DNA of 64,000 nucleotides from Alkalibacillus salilacus (GTDB lineage Bacteria > Bacillota > Bacilli > Bacillales > Alkalibacillaceae): the NCBI RefSeq assembly GCF_030812915.1, contig NZ_JAUSTQ010000002.1:297853-361852 (forward strand). Direction: 5' to 3'. Below are positions 39,854 through 48,883 of this stretch, in pieces. The position numbers and the translations under genes were made by a program. The notes under the pieces were generated by a model, which worked only from the letters and a program-made list of their open reading frames with translations, had not been told where the DNA came from and searched no databases. How positions within the stretch are numbered: position 1 is the first letter of the stretch; the number at the start of each line of letters is the position of its first letter.

Positions 39854-40966
39854 ATGGAATTTATAGCATTTATTTTCTTTACTTTATTTATAGAATCTCT
39901 TGTCGCCCTTTTTAGGGGGCATTTAAACTTGTTCAAAATAATACCTATAGCAAATCGTAAATCTGCAACTATATTAACATTAACGTTCTTCATTTTATTT
40001 GTTTTAGCCGTACCAGATGACGAGGATGACTCCAGCACACTGGCTAATAATCAGTCAAATGCTAATGAAGAAGAAAAATTACAAAATAAAGAAACTGATG
40101 ATGGGGAAAATTCAGATACAGAAGAAGAAAACGAAAACCAGAATGATGAAAATACTAATAAAGATAATGAAAACCAAACCGATGATAACAATACTGAAAA
40201 AGAAATTGAACAATCTTCAGAAGATGATGAACCCGAGAATGATGAACAGAATAATAATAACAACAATCAACAAGCAGATCATGATGAGCAAGATCAAAGT
40301 GGAAATAAGCAAAATAATGATGATGAAAGCCAAAACGATAATCCAACAACTGAATCTAACAACAATGATCAAGAAGAAAATGATAATAGCTCATCTAAGG
40401 AATCATCAACATCAAACACGGATCATGAAACTAATTCATCAAATGACGATGACCAATCAGATCAAAACAATAATCCAAACATGGAGCCAGCAACTGTTAC
40501 ACGTGTTGTTGATGGGGACACAATTGAAATAGAACTAAATGGCGAAACTGAAGATGTCAGGCTATTACTAGTCGACACACCTGAAACTAAACATCCATCA
40601 AAACCTGTTCAACCCTATGGACCTGAAGCATCTGAGTTTGCGCGAAATCAACTTACAGGTAAACAAGTTCAAGTAGAATTTGATGGTCCAAAACGTGATC
40701 ATTACGATCGATTATTAGCTTACCTTTGGGTAGATGGTAAGAATTTTAATCAAATGTTATTACAAAGAGGGCTTGCTCGCTTAGCATATGTCTACGATCC
40801 TCCATATACACATATGAGTGCGTTTGAACAAGCAGAAGCAAATGCTAGAAATGCAGGTCGAGGTATTTGGAGTATAAATGGTTACGTACAGTCTGATGGT
40901 TTTAATCATGATGAACAGACTAATGAGAATGAACAACAAGATGAAGATAGTCAGCAAACTGAATAA
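39854..40966 (+). CDS. Membrane-anchored thermonuclease (SNase), truncated by a stop
   Basis: 370 residues: an N-terminal membrane segment pair (about 1-18, 35-52), a long acidic Asn/Asp/Gln/Glu linker (about 55-205), and an SNase domain (about 206-345) with VVDGDTIEI, RLLLVDTPE, DRLLAYLW and YGPEASEF, containing the two catalytic Arg and the Glu. A TAA at 40964-40966 then ends it. The reading frame continues directly after the stop into an excalibur domain, so the gene is interrupted. The nuclease part could still be active and cell-surface exposed. Confidence 0.88.
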   Translation: MEFIAFIFFTLFIESLVALFRGHLNLFKIIPIANRKSATILTLTFFILFVLAVPDDEDDSSTLANNQSNANEEEKLQNKETDDGENSDTEEENENQNDENTNKDNENQTDDNNTEKEIEQSSEDDEPENDEQNNNNNNQQADHDEQDQSGNKQNNDDESQNDNPTTESNNNDQEENDNSSSKESSTSNTDHETNSSNDDDQSDQNNNPNMEPATVTRVVDGDTIEIELNGETEDVRLLLVDTPETKHPSKPVQPYGPEASEFARNQLTGKQVQVEFDGPKRDHYDRLLAYLWVDGKNFNQMLLQRGLARLAYVYDPPYTHMSAFEQAEANARNAGRGIWSINGYVQSDGFNHDEQTNENEQQDEDSQQTE

Positions 40967-41173
40967 AATGATAGTTCTTCAGAAGACACCTCGAATAGCG
41001 ATAGCTCTGGTTATACTGGACCGTATGATCCAAACGGGGAAGACAAAAATTGTGGAGATTTTGATACACATGATAATGCTCAAGCTTTTTTTAAAGCTGC
41101 AGGAGGTCCTGACTCCGACCCTCATGGGTTAGATCGCGACGGGAATGGTGTAGCTTGTGAAAGTTTACCATAA
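40967..41173 (+). pseudogene. Excalibur calcium-binding domain, separated by an in-frame TAA
   Basis: Reading on in the frame of the thermonuclease, 68 codons are open: a Ser-rich spacer, then [20 protein letters not shown] and [15 protein letters not shown], the excalibur consensus with the DxDxDG loop. Related thermonucleases of Bacillaceae end in exactly this domain, so the TAA at 40964-40966 is a nonsense mutation or sequencing error. No start codon with a ribosome site precedes it. Confidence 0.87.
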
Positions 41174-41223
41174 TACTTGGTACGGACTTTAAATAATTTT
41201 CAGTCTTAATAGAAACTCAATCA

Positions 41224-41266
41224 AAACGCTCAACCCTAGTAAAACAAGGGATTGAGCGTTTTTTTA
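41224..41266 (+). terminator. Terminator after the thermonuclease locus
   Basis: AAACGCTCAACCC and GGGATTGAGCGTTT form a stem (one mismatch) followed by seven T. Confidence 0.85.
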
Positions 41267-41371
41267 TGATCTATTCTGAAATATAATATTTACATCAGTT
41301 AATGATCAAAACTTTATTAAGTTTTTTAACATCTAATAGAAAACATTCATACTAAATAAAATCTCTTGTCA

Positions 41372-42172
41372 TTATTGTTTCTGAACGGTTTCTTCCTGAT
41401 GTTCATGCAATTCATCTTTTTTGATGTGTGTCACAATTGTAATGTCACTAACTGACAGTCCATTAAAAGTACCAGTATAAAGGCCTTCTTCACTTTCCTC
41501 GGCATTTACCCACTCGTGGAGACTTTCATTTTCTGCAGAAGTAATTTCAAAGGTTACAGTGGCATCAGAAAATGGTTGGTTAACTTGGTCAAGTTTACTA
41601 CTAATATCTAATGTTTGTTCAGACCATTGGGTGTTTAGTGTCGTTTCCACTGTGCTAGCATGATGATGGTGACCTTCTTTATCGCTATGGTTATGACTTT
41701 CATCACTTTCCTTATTCTCATTATCTTCATTCACAGTTTCCTCAGCAACTTCATCTTCAGAACCAACTGTTACTTCATGTTTCGGCATAACATGTTGGTC
41801 TTTTGCCGTTACATGATATTGAATATGATAAGATCCACTTTCCTCAAATGAATAATCTATTTGATATTTGCCATTCTCATGATGCTCTGCTGTCAACATC
41901 TCACTCTCTTCTTTTGAGGCTGTTTTCCATACTTCAAATTCCACTTTTTGAGCATTCGTAACCACTTCTTCGTTATGTGTCACCTTGGCAGAAAGCGTTT
42001 GTTCGCCAGCATCTATTTGACTTGGTGTTATAATTTCTATTTCTACTGGCTCAATAGATACTTGATCAGAAGGTGTGTTTGATCCGTTACTCTCATCTTC
42101 GCTATCATTTCCTTGTCCACAAGCCGTTAATATCACTAAAGTTATTAGCAGGATCCATATATATCTTTTCAT
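41372..42172 (-). CDS. YtkA-like lipoprotein with a His-rich linker
   Basis: 266 residues. Lipobox LTAC with Cys18. Two YtkA-like (FixH-type) beta sandwiches: about 45-140 (VEIEIITPSQIDAGEQTLSAKV) and about 175-260 (STVETTLNTQWSEQTL). Between them is a His-rich segment (DESHNHSDKEGHHHH). YtkA-like domains are linked to copper handling for oxidases; the His-rich linker could bind metal. In the standard order the region downstream of ysnA holds ysnB, which is not seen here. Confidence 0.8.
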   Translation of the reverse strand: MKRYIWILLITLVILTACGQGNDSEDESNGSNTPSDQVSIEPVEIEIITPSQIDAGEQTLSAKVTHNEEVVTNAQKVEFEVWKTASKEESEMLTAEHHENGKYQIDYSFEESGSYHIQYHVTAKDQHVMPKHEVTVGSEDEVAEETVNEDNENKESDESHNHSDKEGHHHHASTVETTLNTQWSEQTLDISSKLDQVNQPFSDATVTFEITSAENESLHEWVNAEESEEGLYTGTFNGLSVSDITIVTHIKKDELHEHQEETVQKQ

Positions 42173-42409
42173 TATTTATCACTCCATTAATCTTGGTCTC
42201 TTCCAATATTAACATTATAATCATTTGTTTATTGTGAATTGTCTATGACTTTATTCACAATAGAAGATGCATTGTTATTCATTTGTTTGTAAACTGATAT
42301 ATATTTATACTTTCATTCAATCTCACTATTTATACATCAATAAGATTTTAATAGTCTACGATCATTAAAATAGTTTGTGATAAATTCTAATAGATACTGT
42401 ACTCCAATC

Positions 42410-42449
42410 AAAAAACCGTTTTGGATTGTTTAATCCAAAACGGTTTTTA
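42410..42449 (-). terminator. Terminator of the rph-ysnA unit
   Basis: AAAAACCGTTTTGGATT pairs with AATCCAAAACGGTTTTT, a long stem with T-runs on either strand. It overlaps the end of the pyrophosphatase gene and may also serve plus-strand transcripts. Confidence 0.85.
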
Positions 42450-43032
42450 ATTGACCTAACATCTGATCAAGTGCATGATGTCGATGGCTTATTTGATTTT
42501 TCACTTCTGGTCCAAGCTCTGCTAGTGTTTGGTCGTGCCCATTGGGTTTAAAAATCGGATCATAACCAAAACCATGCTGACCACGTCGTTCATCTATTAT
42601 GACTCCGTGACATCGCCCTTCAGTAGTTATTGTTTCTTGGCTAGGTTCTGCATAAGCTATAACACATACGAATGATGCTTCACGTGAATCATTTGTAGTC
42701 TCATTCAAGCGCGTTAGAACCTTATCTATATTAGCTTCATCATTCTTCGCTTCCCCAGCATAGCGAGCAGAATATACGCCTGGTTCACCGTTTAATGCCT
42801 TCACTTCTAAACCTGAGTCATCAGCTAAAACAGGAACTTGATGGCGTTCAGCATAAGTTTTAGCTTTCAATACTGCATTTTCCTCAAATGTCGTACCTGT
42901 CTCTTCGACATCATCCATTTCAGGAACTTCATCTTTTAAGCTTTTAACTTTCAAATTTAATTCTGCAAACATTTCATTAAATTCATTAATTTTACCTTCG
43001 TTTGTTGTTGCAACATAAATCGTCTGAGTCAT
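42430..43032 (-). CDS. ysnA: XTP/dITP pyrophosphatase (RdgB/HAM1)
   Basis: 200 residues. Start motif VATTNEGKINEFNEMF, LADDSGLEVKALNGEPGVYSAR, GFGYDPIFKP and the closing ISHRHHAL are all typical. It hydrolyses ITP, XTP and dITP to remove non-canonical purines from the pool. It is 8 nt from rph, as in B. subtilis. Confidence 0.95.
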   Translation of the reverse strand: MTQTIYVATTNEGKINEFNEMFAELNLKVKSLKDEVPEMDDVEETGTTFEENAVLKAKTYAERHQVPVLADDSGLEVKALNGEPGVYSARYAGEAKNDEANIDKVLTRLNETTNDSREASFVCVIAYAEPSQETITTEGRCHGVIIDERRGQHGFGYDPIFKPNGHDQTLAELGPEVKNQISHRHHALDQMLGQLKTVLD

Positions 43033-43039
43033 CTTAATC

Positions 43040-43780
43040 CTATCCTTTAATTAAATTAGCGTCATCACCTAAGGCATTTCGTTGTAATTCAAAGAGTGAA
43101 GTAATGCCGTCTGTTCCAAGTTTTAACATGTCATTTAACTGATCGTGTGAAAAAGTTGCTTCTTCTCCTGTTCCTTGGATTTCTACAAATTTTCCTTCGT
43201 CTGTCATGACCATATTTAAATCAACATCAGCTTGAGAATCTTCTTCGTAACATAAGTCTAATAAAACTTGATCTTCATCATCAATACCAACTGATGTCGC
43301 TGCAAGCATGTTGGTAATAGGCATCTCATCAATTAGGTTCTCATCAATTAAACGAGCACAGGCCATTGTAGTTGCGACAAATGCTCCTGTGATGGCAGCT
43401 GTGCGTGTGCCACCATCTGCTTGAATGACATCACAATCAACCCAAATCGTACGCTCACCTAATTTTTCTAAGTCAATCACTGCTCTTAGTGCACGACCGA
43501 TTAATCGTTGAATTTCCATTGTGCGACCTGCTACTTTACCTTTTGAAGATTCACGAATGTTACGTTGAGCTGTCGCGCGCGGTAACATAGCATATTCAGC
43601 TGTGATCCACCCTTTTCCTTCACCTTTTAAAAATGGCGGAACTTTCTTCTCAACACTTGCATTACAAATCACTTTCGTATCGCCAACAGTAATTAATACT
43701 GAACCTTCTGGATGCTTCGTGAAATTGGTCTCGATCGTTGTCTCACGTAGTTGATCTAATTGACGTCCGTCTTCTCGCAT
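43040..43780 (-). CDS. rph: Ribonuclease PH
   Basis: 246 residues from ATG 43780 (AAGGAGG 6 nt upstream). It is a phosphorolytic 3'-5' exoribonuclease that trims tRNA 3' ends. Seen: [59 protein letters not shown]-terminal part complete. In B. subtilis gerM lies between racE and rph; here the 170 nt gap holds no gene. Confidence 0.96.
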   Translation of the reverse strand: MREDGRQLDQLRETTIETNFTKHPEGSVLITVGDTKVICNASVEKKVPPFLKGEGKGWITAEYAMLPRATAQRNIRESSKGKVAGRTMEIQRLIGRALRAVIDLEKLGERTIWVDCDVIQADGGTRTAAITGAFVATTMACARLIDENLIDEMPITNMLAATSVGIDDEDQVLLDLCYEEDSQADVDLNMVMTDEGKFVEIQGTGEEATFSHDQLNDMLKLGTDGITSLFELQRNALGDDANLIKG

Positions 43781-43911
43781 GATTGTCCTCCTTAACATTT
43801 ATTACTGAATGGCAAAACAAGTAATACCATACTTCATTTATAAATATATTCCTTACCCAAAATTATTTTACCGTTAATTGCATCATCTTACAACGAAAAC
43901 TATACATTCAA

Positions 43912-43949
43912 AAAATAAGGCCATACGAATCATTCGTATGCGCCTTATC
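43912..43949 (-). terminator. Terminator after racE
   Basis: ATAAGGC...CATACGAA pairs with TTCGTATG...GCCTTAT, followed by TTTTTT. It separates racE from rph. Confidence 0.87.
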
Positions 43950-44751
43950 ATAAACTCACTCGATACACTTGACTATTATTAAAATGGAATAATTCATCCT
44001 TAATGCGTTTTAATACCGACAAGTGACCAGTCGTTAAAATCGTCGGAATTTGTTCTTCAACTTCTATATCAGTGTTTAACAACTCATAGAAAGCTAGACT
44101 CGCACTGACTTCAGCTCCAGTTTCTAAAGCGGATGATAGTACCGTTATGTGATTATTTAAGACTGTTTCGATCAATGGCTGGAGCATCGGATAATGTGTA
44201 CATCCCAATATTAAGGTATCAATCGTTGGATCATTTAAAATTGGGGATAAGCTTTCCTCAATGACTGCATAAGCTTCATCACTCGTTAGATCACCAGATT
44301 CAATTAATGGGACAAAAAGTGGACACGCCACACCTAATGTTTGAATCGACGGATTAATGCTCATTAATGCTTGGTCATAAGCTTGACTTGAAATGGTATT
44401 TTCCGTCCCAATGATAGCCACACGCTCTGTTTCTGTCGATTTAATCGCAGCACGAGCACCTGGTTCAATGACACCAATAACTGGAATGGGTAATTGTTCT
44501 TTCAGTTCATCAAGTACAATAGCTGTCGCAGTATTACAAGCCACAACTAACATTTTAATATCATAATTTAATAAGTAATTAACCATTTCCCAAGTGAAAT
44601 GGCGTACTTCTTCTTCTGATTTAGATCCATAGGGGCATCTCAATGTGTCACCTAGATAGATGAATCGTTCTTTAGGTAACTGTCTGTTTAGCTCGTACAA
44701 AACAGTTAAACCACCAATACCCGAATCAATCACAGCGATTGGTCTATTCAC
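43948..44751 (-). CDS. racE: Glutamate racemase
   Basis: 267 residues starting at GTG 44751, with AAGGAGTCG upstream. The two catalytic cysteines are in VVACNTATA and LGCTHYP; the motif AVIDSGIGGLTV opens the protein. It makes D-glutamate for peptidoglycan. It starts immediately after the MarR gene and is co-transcribed with it. Confidence 0.96.
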   Translation of the reverse strand: MNRPIAVIDSGIGGLTVLYELNRQLPKERFIYLGDTLRCPYGSKSEEEVRHFTWEMVNYLLNYDIKMLVVACNTATAIVLDELKEQLPIPVIGVIEPGARAAIKSTETERVAIIGTENTISSQAYDQALMSINPSIQTLGVACPLFVPLIESGDLTSDEAYAVIEESLSPILNDPTIDTLILGCTHYPMLQPLIETVLNNHITVLSSALETGAEVSASLAFYELLNTDIEVEEQIPTILTTGHLSVLKRIKDELFHFNNSQVYRVSL

Positions 44752-44753
44752 TT

Positions 44754-45227
44754 TTACGACTCCTTGTCTTCTTTCTGATTTTCTTCTTGTTGTTTCATTT
44801 CCTCAAACAATTGAGTCATCGAACGACGTAAAATTTCCACTTCTTCGACTGAGTAACTGTTTAACACATCTTTTAAATATTGTTGTCGTTTATCAATGAC
44901 TTCATCAATAATGTCTTTTCCTTTACTTAGTAAATGAATTCGCACGACACGGCGATCTTTAGGGTCACGAATTCGTTCGATAAGTTCGTTTTTCTCCATT
45001 CGATCGACTAAGTCCGTTGTTGTACTAAATGCTAAATACATTTTTTTCGATAGTTCACCAATTGTAAGATCCCCAGAATCTAAAAGCCATTGTAAGGCAA
45101 TAAATTGAGGAGGTGTGATTGGATAATGATTTAAAATTTCACGTCCTCGTTGTTTAACCATATTAGATATGTAACGAACGTCTTTTTCGAGTTCTGCAAT
45201 CACTTTAGAATCGATCGTTGAATGCAA
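44754..45227 (-). CDS. ysmB: MarR-family regulator YsmB
   Basis: 157 residues starting at TTG 45227 with AGGAGG 7 nt upstream. Winged helix at about 45-110 (YPITPPQFIALQWLLDSGD, IGELSKKMYLAFSTTTDLVDRMEKNELI, RDPKDRRVVRIHLL). It is paired with racE as in B. subtilis. Ligand unknown. Confidence 0.9.
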   Translation of the reverse strand: MHSTIDSKVIAELEKDVRYISNMVKQRGREILNHYPITPPQFIALQWLLDSGDLTIGELSKKMYLAFSTTTDLVDRMEKNELIERIRDPKDRRVVRIHLLSKGKDIIDEVIDKRQQYLKDVLNSYSVEEVEILRRSMTQLFEEMKQQEENQKEDKES

Positions 45228-45380
45228 TGGGTTTCCTCCTTAAAATTTAAATATAAACTTTCTCAATCATTTTTATTAATAAACTATTTAATCTTCTCAT
45301 CATAGTATAACAAAAAATCTGCTTTCAATGGTGTTAAAAGTCTAGAAGTGTTTTTTACCAATACAACCCAACATATAAAT

Positions 45381-45408
45381 AAAAAACCGGCTAATAAATA
45401 GCCGGCCA
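45381..45408 (-). terminator. Terminator of gerE
   Basis: GGCCGGCTA pairs with TAGCCGG, loop TTTAT, followed by TTTTTT on the minus strand. Confidence 0.87.
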
Positions 45409-45409
45409 A

Positions 45410-45634
45410 TTACAACTGTATTTCACCAAGCCGAATTAACTCAACAACAGCTTGGGAACGCCCCTTCACTTGTAATTTTTGAATGGTATTGGAAATATGA
45501 TTTCTGACTGTTTTTTCAGAAATAAACAATTCATTTGCAATGTCCCTAGTCGTTTTGTCTTCTACAAGTAATTCGAACACTTCTCTTTCTCGTTTCGTTA
45601 ATAAATTACTAGGTTGATATGGTCTTGTGTCCAA
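45410..45634 (-). CDS. gerE: Spore coat transcription regulator GerE
   Basis: 74 residues, a free LuxR-type helix-turn-helix: LLTKREREVFELLVEDKTT, ELFISEKTVRNHISN, KGRSQAVVELIRLGEI. In B. subtilis it activates and represses late mother-cell genes with sigma-K. Start is TTG 45634 with GGAGGAGGGG upstream. Its presence is strong evidence that the host sporulates. Confidence 0.95.
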   Translation of the reverse strand: MDTRPYQPSNLLTKREREVFELLVEDKTTRDIANELFISEKTVRNHISNTIQKLQVKGRSQAVVELIRLGEIQL

Positions 45635-45697
45635 GTGGTAACCCCTCCTCCATACAGAAGTGAGCTACTTCTAGCATGAGGAAATGTTTAGTCACCA

Positions 45698-45725
45698 TAG
45701 TTTATGACAGATTAAAGCGACGCGT
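45698..45725 (-). promoter_or_regulatory. Possible sigma-K promoter of gerE
   Basis: Minus strand CATAAACTA (45706-45698) matches the sigma-K -10 CATAnnnTA, and an AC dinucleotide lies 17 nt upstream at 45725-45724. gerE is sigma-K dependent in B. subtilis, which agrees. Confidence 0.55.
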
Positions 45726-45748
45726 TCGCAACATTTGTCATGGTTTTA

Positions 45749-46210
45749 TTAATTTGTTATTTGATCAGTATTCTGCAAGCGTTCTAATTGATCTTCCGAA
45801 AAAGGTTCTGGCTTTTGTTTCTCCGCATGAATTTGTACAACACGACCTCTGCCGGCTAAACAGATATCACCTTTTTCATTTGTCGCCATATAATGAATAT
45901 CAATCGACGTGTTACCAATATGTGCTGTTTTAACAAAAACGTTAATCTGTTCTCCGAAGTAAATTTGGCTGAGATAATCGCACTGAAGATCACTTACGAC
46001 AGGTATTTTTGTCGTGTTTTCGTCTAAATCGCCAAACAGTCCAATTTTATTCATATACTCAATACGTGCTTGTTCAAAATATATAAACGGAGACACATTA
46101 TTGACATGCCCAAACATATCTGTTTCTGAAAAACGAATATCAATTGGTATGTAAAATGAGAAGCTTTCTTTCCATCGCTTAAACTCTTCAATATAATTAG
46201 GTGTTTTCAT
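45749..46210 (-). CDS. ysmA: Acyl-CoA thioesterase YsmA-like
   Basis: 153 residues from ATG 46210. The ATG at 46222 is rejected because its own bases form the GGAGG ribosome site for the second. Hot-dog fold of the 4-hydroxybenzoyl-CoA thioesterase type: DIRFSETDMFGHVNNVSPFIYFEQAR carries the active Asp. Position next to gerE agrees with B. subtilis order. Confidence 0.88.
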   Translation of the reverse strand: MKTPNYIEEFKRWKESFSFYIPIDIRFSETDMFGHVNNVSPFIYFEQARIEYMNKIGLFGDLDENTTKIPVVSDLQCDYLSQIYFGEQINVFVKTAHIGNTSIDIHYMATNEKGDICLAGRGRVVQIHAEKQKPEPFSEDQLERLQNTDQITN

Positions 46211-46254
46211 AAAATCCTCCATATTTACTTTAAAATTCTGACAATATTGGTTTT

Positions 46255-46281
46255 AAAAAAGGGCTGACCTGTGTCAGCCCT
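46255..46281 (-). terminator. Terminator of the sdh operon
   Basis: GGGCTGA pairs with TCAGCCC, loop CACAGG, followed by six T after the sdhB stop. Confidence 0.88.
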
Positions 46282-46289
46282 AGGAAATC

Positions 46290-47057
46290 TTAAACGTGAT
46301 AGTCACTACCGAAGAAGCTCTTAAATGAATGCACAGTTGCTTCACGGTTTAACGCAGCAATTGATGTTGTCAAAGGAATACCTTTAGGACAAGATTGCAC
46401 ACAGTTTTGCGAGTTACCACAATTCTGTAGGCCACCCTCGTCTAAAAGAGCTTCCATACGTTCTGCTTTGTGGTATTCACCTGTTGGGTGTGAATTATGC
46501 AGACGAACTTGAGAAAGTGCTGCTGGTCCAATGAAGTCTGAGTTATCATTCACATTTGGACAAGCCTCTAAACAAACACCACATGTCATACATTTAGATA
46601 GTTCATAAGCCCATTGACGTTTACTTTCAGGCATACGTTGACCTTCGCCTAAGTCGTACGTGCCATCAATTGGAACCCATGCTTTCACTTGCTTAAGTGA
46701 ATCGAACATTTGACTACGGTCTACCGCTAAATCACGCGTGACCGGGAATGTTCTCATTGGTTCTAAACGCACAGGTTGCTCTAATTGATCAATTAAAGCT
46801 GTACAAGACTGCATCGCTTTTCCATTAATCACCATGGAACAAGCACCACACACTTCTTCTAAACAACCCATATCCCAATAAACTGGAGTTGTTTCTTCTC
46901 CTTTAGCATTTACTGGGTTACGGCGGATTTCCATAAGTGCGGAAATTACGTTCATATTATCACGGTAAGGAATATCAAATTCCTCTTCATACGGCTGTGC
47001 TTCAGGTTCATCCTGACGCTGAATGATCATCTTAATCATTTTTTGATCTTCCGCCAT
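46290..47057 (-). CDS. sdhB: Succinate dehydrogenase iron-sulfur subunit
   Basis: 255 residues. Cysteine groups for three clusters: DMGCLEEVCGACSMVI (2Fe-2S), CMTCGVCLEACP (4Fe-4S) and NCGNSQNCVQSCPKGIP (3Fe-4S, 4Fe region). It passes electrons from FAD in SdhA to menaquinone in SdhC. Last gene of sdhCAB. Confidence 0.97.
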   Translation of the reverse strand: MAEDQKMIKMIIQRQDEPEAQPYEEEFDIPYRDNMNVISALMEIRRNPVNAKGEETTPVYWDMGCLEEVCGACSMVINGKAMQSCTALIDQLEQPVRLEPMRTFPVTRDLAVDRSQMFDSLKQVKAWVPIDGTYDLGEGQRMPESKRQWAYELSKCMTCGVCLEACPNVNDNSDFIGPAALSQVRLHNSHPTGEYHKAERMEALLDEGGLQNCGNSQNCVQSCPKGIPLTTSIAALNREATVHSFKSFFGSDYHV

Positions 47058-47075
47058 ACATTTTACCCCCTAAGC

Positions 47076-48830
47076 TTATTTTGATTTTGAATAGTCACGT
47101 TTACGTGGTGGGATTAATGAGGTATCCACATCTACATAATCAAAATCTGGTCCATTCTTATCTGAATTATAAGTCGCTTTCGTTGTTTTCAACCATTCTT
47201 CGTCATTACGTTCAGGATATTCTGGTTTGTAATGAGCACCGCGACTTTCATTTCGGTTATAAGCACCTTGTGTAATTACACGTGCTAAGTTCAACATACC
47301 TTCTAATTGACGAACAAACATAGCTGTTTGGTTAGCCCATCTTGATGTATCATGAATGTTAATATCTTTCGCGCGTTCCATTAGCTCGCCAATTTTCTCA
47401 TCTGTTTTGAGTAAACTTTCATTTTCACGAACAACTGTTACGTTATCCGTCATCCACTCACCTAATTCACGGTGAATTTGGTAAGCATTTTCAGAACCAG
47501 ATGTCATACCTAAAATACGTTCAAAGTTTTCTTCTTCAGCTTTAACTTTCTCATCGAACAATTCTTGTGATTGATCTTCAGCTAATTCATCTAATCCATC
47601 AATATACTTAACAGCGTTAGGGCCTGCGACCATTCCGCCATGAATACAAGATAATAATGAGTTAGCACCCAGACGGTTACCACCATGAATTGTATAGTCA
47701 CACTCACCAGCTGCAAATAGACCTGGAATGTTAGTCATTTGATCATAATCGACCCATAATCCACCCATTGAATAGTGAACAGCAGGGAATATTTTCATTG
47801 GTACTTTACGAGGATCATCACCTACGAATTTCTCGTAAATTTCCATAATACCGCCTAGCTTAACATCTAATTCTTCTGGATCTTTATGTGATAAATCTAA
47901 GTAGACCATGTTTTCGCCGTTAATACCAAGTTTTTGGTTTACACAAACGTCGAAAATTTCACGCGTTGCGATGTCACGTGGAACAAGGTTACCATAAGCA
48001 GGATATTTCTCTTCTAAGAAATACCATGGTTTACCATCTTTATAAGTCCAAACACGTCCACCTTCACCACGTGCTGATTCTGACATCAGGCGTAATTTAT
48101 CATCACCCGGAATTGCTGTTGGGTGAATTTGAATAAACTCACCATTTGCATAAACAGCGCCTTGGCGATATAAGTTAGCCGCCGCTGAACCCGTATTAAT
48201 AACTGAGTTCGTTGATTTACCAAAGATGATACCAGGACCACCAGTCGCCATAATGGTAGCATCTGCTTTAAATGCACGAATTTCATGTGATTGGATGTTT
48301 TGTGAAATAACACCACGAGCCACACCATCTTCATCAATAATGGCTTCTAAAAAGTCCCAACCTTCATATTTTGTAACAAGTCCATTTGTTTCATGACGAC
48401 GAACTTGTTCATCGAGTGCGTATAATAATTGTTGTCCTGTTGTTGCTCCAGCGAAAGCAGTACGGTGATGTTGCGTACCACCGAAACGACGGAAATCCAA
48501 TAGACCTTCAGGTGTACGGTTAAACATAACACCCATACGGTCTAACATATGAATTATACTTGGAGCTGCCTCACACATATCTCGAACAGGTGGTTGATTA
48601 GCTAAGAAGTCACCACCATAAACTGTGTCATCAAAGTGTTCCCAAGGTGAATCACCTTCACCTTTCGTATTAACAGCACCGTTAATACCACCTTGCGCAC
48701 AAACTGAGTGGGAGCGTTTAACAGGAACAAGTGAAATCAAATCGACGTGAACGCCTGCTTCAGCTGCTTTAATGGTAGCCATTAGACCAGCCAAACCGCC
48801 GCCAACTACTACGATATTTTTATTACTCAT
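47076..48830 (-). CDS. sdhA: Succinate dehydrogenase flavoprotein subunit
   Basis: 584 residues. FAD-binding GGGLAGLMATIKAAEAG at the start, covalent flavin site HSVCAQGGINGAVNTKGEGD, substrate part FIQIHPTAIPGDDKL, and catalytic arginine region GARGEGG-like ESARGEGGRVW. It oxidises succinate to fumarate in the TCA cycle and respiratory chain. Confidence 0.97.
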   Translation of the reverse strand: MSNKNIVVVGGGLAGLMATIKAAEAGVHVDLISLVPVKRSHSVCAQGGINGAVNTKGEGDSPWEHFDDTVYGGDFLANQPPVRDMCEAAPSIIHMLDRMGVMFNRTPEGLLDFRRFGGTQHHRTAFAGATTGQQLLYALDEQVRRHETNGLVTKYEGWDFLEAIIDEDGVARGVISQNIQSHEIRAFKADATIMATGGPGIIFGKSTNSVINTGSAAANLYRQGAVYANGEFIQIHPTAIPGDDKLRLMSESARGEGGRVWTYKDGKPWYFLEEKYPAYGNLVPRDIATREIFDVCVNQKLGINGENMVYLDLSHKDPEELDVKLGGIMEIYEKFVGDDPRKVPMKIFPAVHYSMGGLWVDYDQMTNIPGLFAAGECDYTIHGGNRLGANSLLSCIHGGMVAGPNAVKYIDGLDELAEDQSQELFDEKVKAEEENFERILGMTSGSENAYQIHRELGEWMTDNVTVVRENESLLKTDEKIGELMERAKDINIHDTSRWANQTAMFVRQLEGMLNLARVITQGAYNRNESRGAHYKPEYPERNDEEWLKTTKATYNSDKNGPDFDYVDVDTSLIPPRKRDYSKSK

Positions 48831-48883
48831 ATTGAAGTTTCACTCCCTTTTCTACGTTTACTAAAATAAACTAGATCTGTTAC

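Noticed and set aside
40017..40532. 171-residue Ile/Met/Lys-rich plus-strand open frame
   Set aside because: An alternative frame of the low-complexity linker in the thermonuclease gene; no ribosome site.
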